In this document: positions 33,988-44,607 of the stretch, in pieces | Layout: each line of letters starts with the position of its first letter | How positions within the stretch are numbered: the stretch's first letter is position 1 | Source of the DNA: Paramoeba atlantica | Lineage: Eukaryota > Discosea | Assembly (NCBI GenBank): GCA_977017575.1 | Contig: CDRNVI010000164.1 | Coordinates: 430,399-494,398 of the forward strand | DNA length: 64,000 nucleotides | Reading direction: 5' to 3' | Notes under the pieces: generated by a model | Told to the model about the DNA's origin: nothing | What the model saw: the letters and a program-made list of their open reading frames with translations, nothing else | Databases searched by the model: none | Made by a program: the position numbers and the translations under genes

Positions 33988-36069
33988 TGAAAATTAAAAA
34001 TAAAAAGGTCCTACCGAGGATCGAACTCGGGGCACGGGAATCAGAACCCCGTATGTTACCACTACACCATAGAACCATTGGTGAAAACAAGAAGGTTTTG
34101 AGGGTTTTTTGATACCAGAAAGGATAAATTTTGGATGGTAAATGTATTTGGTTCTAGAACCATTTGTGATATCAAGAAGGTTTTGAGGGTTTTTTGATAC
34201 CACAAAGGATAAATTTTGGATGGTAAATGTATTTGGTTCTCGAACCATTTGTTGAACGAATTACTTTTAAAAATGAAAAAAAACCTCCCATATCTTCTGT
34301 TGGAAGCTCCAAAACTCGTCCAGACAATCCCAATTTCATTAAAAGATCGTTTTGAATTTGCAATACTTCTTCCAAGCATTTTTCACTGGTTTCTGTGTTG
34401 CCTTCAGTAATACAGACCTTTTCAAGAAAATCAGAAAATCAGAAAAAAAAAAAAAGAATCAAACACAAAAAAAAGAAAGAAAAAAAAAGAGAACAATTTC
34501 AACTTTGCTGAACTGATGAAGACGATATAAACTAATCCCTTTGCCTCCTGTTTCCTCTCTAAAGCAATGACTGAAACCCACTAACTTGATTGGTAACTGT
34601 AAAATTAAAGAGATTGGTTTGTGTGCGAAGTTTCACAAGATTTTGTTGACCCCCCCAAAAAAAAAGAACTTGGAGGAAAAAAGTGCACCTTTTCATTCGG
34701 AATTATCTGGTCAGCATATTGCCCGATCAAAGGAATTTCAGAAGTCCCAATTAATGATACACCAGAACCTTCAATGTGATATATTTGATTATCTTCGACA
34801 ATAAGATCCTCTGAATTCTGAGACTGTGGATCCACAGACCGGAGGCGTGGTTGAAAACCAGCTCCTTGCAAATAATTGTCTCTGACAATTTCTGGAGTAA
34901 TCACCTACTCAATCAAAATTCAACACTTGAATTGTCGAATTTCGTTTGTTTTTGAAGACAAACAACAGACACCCCTCTCCACAAAATGAAAAAAATTGTA
35001 AAAAAAAAAACCGGTGTAAAACCTCTCTGAACAAGTTCACTCATTGCCCATTGTACGAGAGCAAATTCCAAAAAAACAGCGTCATTTTTGAAATAACAAA
35101 ATCGAGAACCTTTTGGAATTTTCAAATTTCGAAGGTGAGATAAAAAAAAGAAAAGAAAAAAAGTTGAATTCAATACCAGAAACTTTTGCACCAGCTTCAA
35201 AGTCAAATAAATCCAATTCTTTTCCAATTTCCAGATATGACTTTTGGTTTTCTATTGGAACGACAAATCCTCTGAGGATATTTTTGATAAAAAAGAAAGA
35301 AACCCTGAATGGGAAAAAAAAAAAAACCTGATGGAGATGGTTGAATTCCAAAATGAGAAATAACTCGAGCAGAACAATCATAATCTCCAACAGGGACAGA
35401 AGGATGTGTCCAATTTGGAAGGCGGAGGCCCGTTACTCCCATTTGAGATTTTAAACGAACTAAAAGTTCTTGTTTTCTTTTAATCTCAGCTTTCAAATCA
35501 GCCCCTTCTTGAATCTTTTTTCCTCTCTCTTCTTCAGAGATCTTTGTGGTTGTTTGACTCTTCATTGTCTTGGCAAGAGCTTTTTTGCGGTGGAGTAATT
35601 CATTTAATGTCTGTTCTTCCTTTCCTAATCGAGAATGTAATTCAACGACTTCATTAACATTTCCTTGAGATTTTCTCTTTTTGATATTTTCAGCCATCTC
35701 CTCTTTTCGAGAAATGAAAGACCTGTAGTCCAAATGAGTGAAGAGTTGTTCATCAATCGAACAATGAGATTGTTGTTGTTGTTGTTGTTGTTGATTTGAG
35801 GATGAACTTTCTTTTGTTGAAGAAGATGTTGAAGAAAGAGATGGACCACTTTTGGACAAGAAACCTCGTTTGTGATTTGTTTGAGTGAAGGAGGAGAGTA
35901 AAGGGGGGTTAGGTGACCGAGAACCCAAGAACGAAAGAAACTGATAATTGTTCTGATATCGACATAAACAACTTCGATTTCGAATAAAATTGAGAGGTTG
36001 GGAAATTGGTTGAAAGAGAGAAAAAGGAATTTGAAGAAATTCATGAGAAAACAGCCATCTTCGAGACAT
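33489..36069 (-). CDS. Seryl-tRNA synthetase, mitochondrial type
   Basis: Nine exons: 36069-35328, 35269-35177, 35109-35012, 34904-34689, 34596-34495, 34417-34285, 33937-33841, 33749-33626 and 33557-33489, giving 557 aa with frame kept throughout. The N-terminus ([13 protein letters not shown]) is basic and aromatic, like a mitochondrial presequence, followed by S and Q runs. A coiled-coil tRNA-binding arm spans about residues 115-215. Class II motifs follow: motif 2 [14 protein letters not shown] and motif 3 in the last exons ([17 protein letters not shown]). [19 protein letters not shown] and TKVEM-like FSKVEI match mitochondrial SerRS best. Whether a separate cytosolic enzyme exists elsewhere cannot be seen. 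A tRNA-Gln gene lies inside the intron 34284-33938. Confidence 0.9.
33950..33981. repeat. Poly-A/poly-T tract
   Basis: A run of 30 or more A on the plus strand. On the coding (minus) strand it is the polypyrimidine tract of the acceptor before synthetase exon 7. Confidence 0.8.
34007..34076 (-). tRNA. tRNA-Gln(CUG)
   Basis: A 70-nt cloverleaf on the minus strand. Acceptor arms GGTTCTA and TAGGACC pair fully. The D arm is GTGT/ACAT and the anticodon stem CGGGG/TCCCG with loop TTCTGAT (anticodon CTG). The T arm is CCGAG/CTCGG around TTCGATC. It lies within an intron of the seryl-tRNA synthetase gene, on the same strand, next to a long A/T homopolymer. Confidence 0.9.
34072..34241. repeat. Two 85-bp direct repeats abutting the intronic tRNA
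   Basis: Two tandem 85-bp copies (34072-34156 and 34157-34241) both start GAACCATT and contain AAGAAGGTTTTGAGGG and GATAAATTTTGGATGG; a third copy begins at 34242. The GAACC start overlaps the first five bases of the tRNA (GGTTC on the minus strand), and each unit ends TTTGGTTCT. The repeats seem to have grown from the tRNA 5' end. Confidence 0.85.
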
Positions 36070-36213
36070 TCTCCTTCACTTTCGCCACTTTCGCCCCGAG
36101 CCTTCTTCGAAGAACGAGTCTTTTCTTTCTCTTTGTTTGGAAAAAAGAAAAAGGTCAGAAAAAGAAAAACGAGGAAAAGTTGGGGGCGTTTTTGGCGTTT
36201 TAGTTTAAAAATA

Positions 36214-36220
36214 TGACGTC
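36214..36220. promoter_or_regulatory. CRE-like TGACGTC site
   Basis: TGACGTC lies in the 282-bp spacer between the divergent seryl-tRNA synthetase and FHA-FYVE-LRR genes, followed shortly by GGACGT. It is one of several such words in promoter spacers here. Confidence 0.35.
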
Positions 36221-36351
36221 TTTTGGACGTTTTTTTGAGCGTGTTTTTTTTCTTTCGTGATTTTTCCTTCCTTTCAAAAGCATTTTCTGCGTTTTGTCTT
36301 TCGCGAGAGAGGATTCCTTTCTCTTGTTGAAGAGTGCACTTGGGGGAAAGG

Positions 36352-39300
36352 ATGGAAGGCCAAACAGCTGACCCCTCGAATATTGAAGACTTTGAATTTG
36401 ATCTCTCTGACCGGGAAGAAGATGGAGCAGGCAAAGAAGAAGACGTGGATTCTGGAGAAGACTTTTTATTGGAACCGGAGGAAAACAAAATAGAAGAAGG
36501 AGGAATCGCCGCCGAGCCAATAACATCTGAACATTTTCAATCAGAAGAAAAAGAGAAAAAAGAGAAAGTAGAGGAGAAAGAGGAAGAGAAGAGTGCGAGT
36601 GCAGAGGGATCACTCGATCGCGGAGAGGGATCACTCGAGCTCGGAGAGGGATCACTCGAGCTCGGAGAGGGAGACCGTCTCAGCAGCCAAACCGGCTCTG
36701 GGGATGATCAAGGTCGTCAGTCTCTCCCTAGTTCTTCTGATCATGGAAATCACGTGACTCCCAAGTCCGACGTTCGAGATGATCTTCTTCCTTCTTCGAA
36801 ACAGGTCGGAAGAGATACCATTTCGAAAGTGGGTGGTGGGGATGATGATCGTCGTGAAATAAGTGTGAGCGTTGATGGCGATGATGAAGAGGTGGATGAT
36901 TCAAGAGGTGTTCAACCACCAAATGAAGATGATGATGAAGATGATGTTTCTGTTGTTGTTCATGAAGAGCGACGATCGACAAAATCACCCCCCATTTCTT
37001 CAAAGATGGTATCATCTGCACCACCGACAACAAAGAAAACAACGACGACAACAACAACAATAACACCACCAACAATCCCCTCTCCTTCTCAACAGCCCCA
37101 AATATCAGTTGAACCTCCACCACTTCAACAATCTTCATCAAACGTGGCACAATATAAAAAAACATCCGGTAAGCAGCCCCGTCCAATGCTCGGAAATGCC
37201 AGATCTGTACCAGCTGTTGCAGCACCACCACAATCCAATGCAGCAGCACCTCCACTTGGATCAGTGGATCTCTATGAGCCGCGATTTCCTGATCAGGGAA
37301 ACCATAGCATGCCACTTGTCTGTTTAAAAAGGCTTTTCTCACCTTCTGACAAACCTGATGGGGGTAGCACGGCGCCTCCGGTCACCAAAGTAGAACTTGG
37401 AGTTGGTAGCACCTATATTGGGAGAGGTCCCTTTTTAGGGGTGACAGAAGTTAAGTGTAGCCGACGTCAACTGATCCTCCGAGTTGAACCCCCAACCTTA
37501 CACAGAGATCACTCGTCGTCTCGGAGGGAAACTCTTTGTCCAGTTTATTTGACTGCTATTGGCGTAAATCCCTCTGTACTTCACCGAGTTAATCAAGAAG
37601 CAGTCATTATGAATCGTGATGAACCATATTTGTTGAATGATGGTGATCGATTCTCTTTACTCGTGAACCCTCCAGTTGTGTTTCGTTGTGATTTTATCAC
37701 AGAAGAACCACCACCTCACCAACAACATCCTCCTTCTCAACAGATTTCACCACATAAAAAAAGAGAGAAAACACACAGACGGTCATCTTCAAAGAGTGAG
37801 CGTGGCGATGGTGTTGGCCGTCATAAGAGTACTGAATCATTAAACAAGGGTTTGACTGATGCCCCCGCTCCTTCTCGAGGATCAAACACCAGTAGAAATA
37901 AACCAGGAGGATCGACAAGAACATATACCGCAAGTCCAGTAACAACACGAGCACCCTTCAAACCTGGACCCATTCCACCTCCTCCAGACAATCCCGATAT
38001 CGATTTAACTATTACACCAAATACTCCTTCTATCATTAGTGGGATTGTTAATCTCTTTTCAACCGCCTCGACTGACCCAAAAAGAAAGAGTAGTTCACCT
38101 ACACGAACTGGTGCGTCTTTATCAGGGAGCGGAGGAGGGGGAGGGGGATACCCAATCAAGTCTCTTTCTCTCACTCGCAAAGAGGTAATGGAGGAGGTTG
38201 AAAATTTTCAAGGTTCCACCGGAGGAGGGAGTCGATCTTCTCGTAAATCAAGAGGAAGACCTCCCGCGAATAGTGGGAAGAAAAGTGGAATTGACCTTGG
38301 TTGGGTGGCAATCCCGAAGGAGAATGAGGCTGATTTTAGAAAAGATTCCGTTGGGGCTCCAGAGAATAGCTCGAAAATGAGGAGAAAGAGTCATATAAAA
38401 CAAAGGGATGGAGTCAGTTCCCCTGAAGGTGTAGAGGAACTTGCTGGCCTCTCTGATCTTGATAGTGATGAGCTTTCTGCTCTTCAAGCTGATATCCGTG
38501 CGACTGCAAGTGAACTTGCAGGTAATTATTTTTATTTTTTTAAATCATTTTTTTTTGTGACCAAAAAAAAAAAGAAACCTTGTGTTCATTTTTGTGTTTA
38601 TTTTCTTTTTTTTTGATTTACAGGGATAACGAAGGATGATTCAGAAGATGACCATTTCCCGGATCAGATCACAGGTGAATCATCAGAAGAAAGTGGAGGA
38701 TCTAAAGTGATGGGAGTTGATAAACTCAGCCCAACCCAAGAAAAACACAAACTCCTTCGAATGAAGAAACTTCAAGAGAAGCAGCAAAGTGCTGCTGCGG
38801 GAGGAGGTTCAGGAACAACTGGTTCTTCTTCTTCGACTTCAGCTGCAGATGCAAAGAAAAAGACTCAAATGTTGATTGAATCTTACCGTTTGGGTCATCA
38901 AAAGACTCTTTCCATCAAAGATTTTGTGGTTTAATTTCTTTTTTCTTCTTGTTTCTTTTTGAATTTTCTGTATTTTTTTTCTTGGTGTTTTCTCTCTTTT
39001 CTGAATTACATTTAAAATAGAATCCTAAATGGGATACAACACAATCAATCCCAGGAAAAGCACCAAAATGGGATGCTGACGAACTGATCCACAATTGTTG
39101 TTTGTGTCGCTGTGAGTTTACATGGGTCGAACGAAAACATCACTGCCGCCTTTGTGGTAAAATTTTTTGTGAAGCTTGTTCTTCTTTTAGGTATTTTCTT
39201 TTCTTTTTTTGAAATTTTCCAAAATGGTGTTTTTTCTCCCCCAGATTTGCCAATTTTTTTAATTCAAATTGTATCAGAATCGATTTGCCCAACACTTTTG

Positions 39301-42195
39301 AAGAGCATGCTGGCAACCAGCGAATCTGCTTTCGATGCCACAGCGCATACTCACCAATCGCTGAAGCCACAAAACTTCGTCTTTTCGAAATCACAAAAGC
39401 AATTGGGCTTCATGAAAAGCCACAATTTTTGGCTCATGTATTTTATACGTGGACATCATCGCCAACTCCAATCAGAACATTGGGTCTTTTGATGGTTGGA
39501 AAGTATAGATTAATTTTATTGACTCCTTCTCCTGATGCTGCTCACGAAATGAGATATATTTGTGATTTGCGTCAGATTAAGAGGTTCTTTTTTTTATTAT
39601 TATTATTGTTTTCCCTTCATTTTTCTTTCTGTTAGTTTGTGTTTTTTTGTTTGGGTTTTTTCTTGTTAAATTTGTTTGTTATTGACTTGATTTTTCTTTG
39701 TGCACAACAGTTCACACCCAGAGGAACTTGTTCTTGAATTTCGCAAACTCTTTCGGTTTTTCTCTTCATCTGAACCTGAAAGTTCGTCTCTTTTTTTTGC
39801 TGATTCATTTTTTGTTGATTTTTTTTTCATTTCTAATTTTTTTTTTAGTCCACCAACAAATTCCACTTATCTCCGATCTCAAATTGGAAACTCCACGAGC
39901 TGCTGATGCAATTCGGTTTTTTCATCTTTTTCAAATTTAATTCTCTTGTCTTGTTTCCCCATTATTTTCTTCGGACAACAAAGTCTTAACCTTGGGTAAA
40001 CAGAGCTATCTGTGATTCTTTTTTTGCACTTGTCCCACCATTTGATTTGTTTCTTCGTATTTGTGCTGAGCATGCTCTCCCCCTGAAAGAGCACGTCCTT
40101 CAAAAGAAAGATGAAAAGTTCTTTTTTTAAAAAATTGATATTTTTTTTTTTTTTTATTTCCCCTTCATTTTTCTTTTCTTTATTCTCATCTTTTCCTTTT
40201 TTTTGTTTAGATCGGCACTCGTCAGCAGATACATTGCAATGAGTGATTATGTTTCAACAATTGCCAATTCCAATATTGCACTGTTATTATCCAACAAATT
40301 AGAAACAAAAGATACTGTGCTTAACTTGGACGCTCTCCCAACAGAGCGGCAAGATTCAAATGAGGCTGTTGCCGTTGCTGCATGTCTTCGTGGATTAACT
40401 TCCTTCACTCATGTCATTTGTACAAAATCACCACGCCCTGTCCCATTTGTTTGTCACGCATTAAGATTTTCAACCCGGATCACAACCCTCCGTTTGGTAT
40501 CACGCCACTCTGAAATTGAGGAACTTGGGCGTGCTATGAAAGCGAATCCATCAATGCCTTTAAAGCATTTGGATTTGTCAGGGTCGTCATTGAATAATAT
40601 CAACTCAGTTATTTGGTTAGCTGGTGGGATCCGCTTATTAACAAGTGGACTCGAACATGTAAATTTCTCCAATTGTTCTTTGACTCCAAAAGCGGTGGCG
40701 TTCTTAATTAATCGAGGATTGGAATCCAATCCAGAAATCGAGGCCCTTTCTTTCTTTGATATGAGCCACAACGAATTCGGCCATAACGGAACAGAATCTC
40801 TGAGTCGATTATTAAAATCAATAGCGCAAAAGAATGGTGGTAATTTGAAGCAACTGAAATTAGGGGATTGTCGTCTTGATATGAAGCAAATTGTTCCCTT
40901 TTTGGGTGCGCTTCTACACTTGGAATTGTTGAATGTTTCTGGAAATGTATTTGGGACAGGGAATGTGGGCGGATTTTTGTCAGTTTTGCGAGAGAGATCT
41001 GCCCCTCTTTCGACTTTAAATGTCAGTGGTTGCAGTCTTTCACCAGATGAGGTACTGTTCTTTTTTTTAAAAAAATTTACTCTCTCTCTCTCTCTCTGTT
41101 TCTTCTCCGATGCCATTCTTCTTGTTCCAAAAGAAGCTTGCTAATCACAATAATAATAAAAATTTGATAGGTAAGCGTGATCACACACGGATTCCTTTCA
41201 GCACCTCGTTCACAAACATCACAAAATCGATACAATCTCAACATCGGAAAGAATCAGCTTTCCTCTCGTCTCTTTCCTTCTGTTCCAGCAGGAGGGGGAT
41301 GTTGGAAGCTGGAAACTCTTGATTTGTCTAATTCAGCTCTTCTTCCTCGTCTCTTTTCTGCAATTGTTCGCCGTCTTTCTTCTCCTGATATGCAAGTTCG
41401 TACACTTGTCCTCCACAATGCTCTTGCACCTCCAAGTGGTAAGTTTCTTTTTTTTTAATGTTTTATCGATTGAAAAAACAAACAATAATGGAGAAGAATA
41501 AGAATCTCCCCAAGTTAAAAAATATGAACCTTTTTCTTTGGAGAACAATTTTTTTTGATATCTTTTCTTTCATTTTAGATGTTGAAGCGATCACTCTTGG
41601 TCAACACTTAGGGTCTTTAGTGATGGGATCCCCTCATCTCGTTGCCTTAGTTCTTTCTGGTTTCTTTTTCATTTTCTCTTTATTTTTTTCTCTTTGTTTT
41701 TCTCTTTTTCTTTTCTTTTTTTAACAATCAATTGTTCTAGGGGGATATAGTTTAGCATTTTTGGTTTCTTTTCTTGATTCAATCGCTTCCAACAAAACCC
41801 TTTGTGATCTGGATCTTCGTGCAAATGGAGGTGGTGATACTCTCTTGTTTCATCTCGCCCAGTTTTTACAGACAAACTCTTCACTTCTTTCTGTGTATGT
41901 GGACGAAAATGGAGCAACAGATAAAGGATGGCAAGCTTTAGCTCTTGTATTACAAACATCGAACAAAACTCTTCAACATATGGGATTTCCTTGGAAAGAT
42001 TTCCACGAGCGATTGTCCTTGAGAGGTGCAAGGGGAAAAAGAGCAGCTGTGGATCGGGATATTCGAAATTCTTCTTGGGCGAAATTCCACAGCGAAGCTC
42101 AACAAGTTATGCAACGATTGTACATTCATCGGTGTCAAATGCGTGAACCATTTCAAAGTGGGTTGGAGAATATTTTGGATGAATCTTTTTGGTGA
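36352..42195 (+). CDS. FHA-FYVE-PH-like-LRR (CARMIL-like) protein
   Basis: Eleven exons: 36352-38521, 38624-38928, 39021-39190, 39278-39583, 39711-39781, 39849-39915, 40004-40117, 40211-41051, 41171-41438, 41579-41659 and 41741-42195, giving 1,615 aa (start at 36334 also possible). Residues 1-310 are acidic and low-complexity. Residues about 320-450 form an FHA domain of PNKP/aprataxin type ([42 protein letters not shown]). Residues about 826-905 form a FYVE finger: [26 protein letters not shown]-like segment and leucine-rich repeats ([34 protein letters not shown]) follow, resembling the CARMIL arrangement. A role linking phosphoinositide membranes to phosphoprotein signals or actin regulation is inferred. 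Confidence 0.82.
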
Positions 42196-42537
42196 TGAGT
42201 TTATCTTTTTTTTTGTTTGTTTGTTTGTTTGTTTGGGGTGTTGGTGGTGTGTTGGTGGTGTGTTGTTTTGGGTATGAATGTATCCTTCCTTCTTTTTTTG
42301 ATTGTCTTCTTCTTCTTCTTCTTCTTCTTCTCTTTTAATGGTATTGGATGATAATATTTAAAAAATGGTCATTGATGGTATCAAGGAATCTTCCAACAAA
42401 AAAAATAATAAAAAGAAACTTCCTTCTGATCTTAAAATTGATTCATTTTTTTTTAAAAAAAGAGAGTTTTTGGTTGTTTAGGAGATATTATTTGGGAGGG
42501 GGTGTTTGGAGGAGAAGAATTGGTTGATTGATGATGG
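42196..42537. other. Convergent spacer
   Basis: These 342 bp lie between the stops of the FHA-FYVE-LRR and peroxiredoxin genes. They hold (TTTG)n at 42212-42233 and (TTC)n at 42309-42333 and are otherwise featureless. Confidence 0.4.
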
Positions 42538-43296
42538 TTAATCAGCGTGTTTTGAAAAGTAAAGACTCTTCTTTTCAGGATGAGGGATAATTGTATCAGA
42601 ACCAGGAGTCCAGTTCACAGGACAAACCTCTCCGTGTGTATCGACATACTGAAAACCCTTCACCAATCGGAGAATTTCAGGAACAGAACGACCAACAGGA
42701 GGATCATTCATTGAGAAATGTCGAAGAGTTCCTGATGGATCGATCAAATAGGTTGCTCTCAAAGTGTGTCCTGTCTCCCCATACAAAGCCCCGTATTGTC
42801 GAGAGATTGTGTGAGAAACGTCTGCCAGAAGAGGAATATTTAGTTTTCCTCCTAAACCTCCCTCTTTTCGACCAGATTGAATCCAGGCAAGGTGGGAATA
42901 GACAGAGTCAACTGAGATTCCTAGAACCTCTGTGTTGATCTCCTTGAATAATTGGTTTGAATCCGAGAATTCTAAGATCTCAGTCGGGCAAACAAAAGTA
43001 AAATCGAGTGGATAAAAGAAGAGAACGACCCATTTGTTCTTAAAGTCTGAGAGTTGGACTGTGTGGATTTCGCCATTGAGAGCAGCCTCTGTTCGAAAAG
43101 ATGGTGCAGGATTGCCAATTTGGGGGAATGGTGGAAGCCCTTTTCCCTCTTGTTCCTCCTCCTTTTGTTCTCCCTTGTCTTCTTCTCTCTCTTGTTGATC
43201 CATTGCTACATCTTCATCAAGCTCTTCTTGATCTTCCTTTGATTTTTTTTTCGGCTGTTGTCCAGGAACTTCCTCACCCTTCCTTTTTCTTGTCAT
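42538..43296 (-). CDS. Typical 2-Cys peroxiredoxin with charged N-terminal extension
   Basis: Single-exon gene of 252 aa from the ATG at 43296. The first 65 residues are basic then acidic (MTRKRKGEEVPGQQPKKKSK, a likely nuclear signal, then E/Q/D). The Prx domain follows: peroxidatic cysteine in DFTFVCPTEILEFSD, resolving cysteine in HGEVCPVNW. A GGLG motif and a C-terminal YF (KKSLYFSKHAD) are the two features of hyperoxidation-sensitive eukaryotic Prxs. It reduces H2O2 using thioredoxin. The extension is unusual for a PRDX1/2-type enzyme and suggests nuclear action; an in-frame upstream ATG at 43335 would add a hydrophobic run and is less likely. Confidence 0.88.
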   Translation of the reverse strand: MTRKRKGEEVPGQQPKKKSKEDQEELDEDVAMDQQEREEDKGEQKEEEQEGKGLPPFPQIGNPAPSFRTEAALNGEIHTVQLSDFKNKWVVLFFYPLDFTFVCPTEILEFSDSNQLFKEINTEVLGISVDSVYSHLAWIQSGRKEGGLGGKLNIPLLADVSHTISRQYGALYGETGHTLRATYLIDPSGTLRHFSMNDPPVGRSVPEILRLVKGFQYVDTHGEVCPVNWTPGSDTIIPHPEKKSLYFSKHAD

Positions 43297-43400
43297 GATG
43301 AAGAAGAAGAGAAGAAAAAAGAAACTTCTGCGCAAGAAGCGGTCAACGAGACTTTTGAAAAAAAAAAAACAACTGAATCAACACCCAATGAAACAATCCC

Positions 43401-43449
43401 ACGTCATCCAATCCTATTTTTTAGAAATCTAAAATTGTAATCCACGTCA
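43401..43449. promoter_or_regulatory. Pair of ACGTCA sites in peroxiredoxin/UBL promoter
   Basis: Two CACGTCATC words (43400-43408 and 43443-43451) lie 42 bp apart in the divergent spacer between the peroxiredoxin and UBL-A20-AN1 genes. An oxidative-stress bZIP site is a reasonable inference. Confidence 0.4.
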
Positions 43450-43571
43450 TCTTTTCGCCGCTATTTAATCTCTGGCATTTCGTCAAAAACTTGTTTTGGT
43501 TTTGTTGTTGGGGTGTTTTTTTTTGGGGAAAGTGAAAAAAAAGGTTGGGAAAGTGAGACTGATTGAAAAGT

Positions 43572-44303
43572 ATGGCGAGTTCTGCAATGTTTTGTTTAAA
43601 AATTGTGATGGCTGGTGAATCTTTTGCTCTTGAAGTTCCTTCTTCTTCGTCAATAGATCAGTTGAAAGAAGCAATTTTCGGAAAAAGTCAGCTCTCTCCC
43701 GCTAATCAACAGTTGATCTTTCGGGGGAAAAAGCTGGAGACTGGTTCTCTTGAGCAAAATAAGCTCACAAAGAAAGCCACCCTAATGGTCCGAGAAATTA
43801 AATCAGAGAAAGCAGAAACAAAAGAAGAGAAAGGAGAAGCAGTTCTCTGTCAAGCGGGATGTGGATTTTGGGGGTATAAACAAATCTTTTATTTAATCTT
43901 TCAAAAGGAAAATCTTTAAATTGACTAAAATATTTTTTTTTTTTTACCAAAAAGGAATACACTGACGGATTCGATGTGTTCGAAATGTTACAACGAACGG
44001 AAATCTGCTGAAAAGCCTGTTGCCGAAAAGCCTGCTGCCGAAAAACCTTCTGAAAAACCTCAACAAGACACACCAATGGCTGACGCTCCTCCACCTGTTC
44101 CAGAGGTTGTTCAAGAACATCCAACAAGGTGTTATAAATGTAATAAGAGAGTTGGATACACAATTATTAAGTGCAGATGTGGGTACAGTTTCTGTGGAAA
44201 ACATCGTTACTCAGACCAGCACGACTGCCCGTACGATTATAAGGTGTTGACAGTGAAAGGTGAAAAGGTTGAAGCGGATAAAATTCGAAATAGAATCAAG
44301 TGA
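43572..44303 (+). CDS. UBL-A20-AN1 zinc-finger protein
   Basis: Two exons, 43572-43873 and 43955-44303, give 216 aa. Residues about 5-75 form a ubiquitin-like domain ([15 protein letters not shown] is the typical core). An A20 finger is split by the intron: [10 protein letters not shown] then [15 protein letters not shown] linker of EKPxAEKP repeats leads to an AN1 finger ([38 protein letters not shown]). A20-AN1 proteins bind ubiquitin and feed the proteasome or stress responses. The added N-terminal UBL is not part of the usual ZFAND5/6 or SAP layout, so this may act as a shuttle factor. Confidence 0.88.
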
Positions 44304-44607
44304 ACATTAGAACAGAAATAAATAATGTACAGTGGGATGATCATAACACAAAAAAAAAAAACAAATATTTTTCATTTGAAATTTTTTGGTGTTTTTGGTG
44401 AATAACAACCCAAAAAGTCAAAACCCCTTTTTTTTTTGTAGGGCTCTAAATCTTTTCCGATCTTATCGCTTTTTCACACAAGAAAAATATTTCAATGTTA
44501 AAAAAGACAAAAATAGTGTTTTTAAAGTAGAGATTAATTGCGTGTTGGAGGTGGGCGCTCTTTTTTTTTTGCGTTTTTTTGTTTTGTTTCTTTGTTGGGA
44601 GTGAGGA
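44304..44607. other. Intergenic spacer
   Basis: These 304 bp lie between two co-oriented genes, with T- and A-runs only. They are the likely promoter of the RhoGAP gene. Confidence 0.35.

Noticed and set aside
39700-39940. Separate small gene ending at 39940 after the FYVE exons
   Set aside because: A donor at 39915/39916 and an acceptor at 40003/40004 keep the frame into the LRR region, and the join matches CARMIL-like order.
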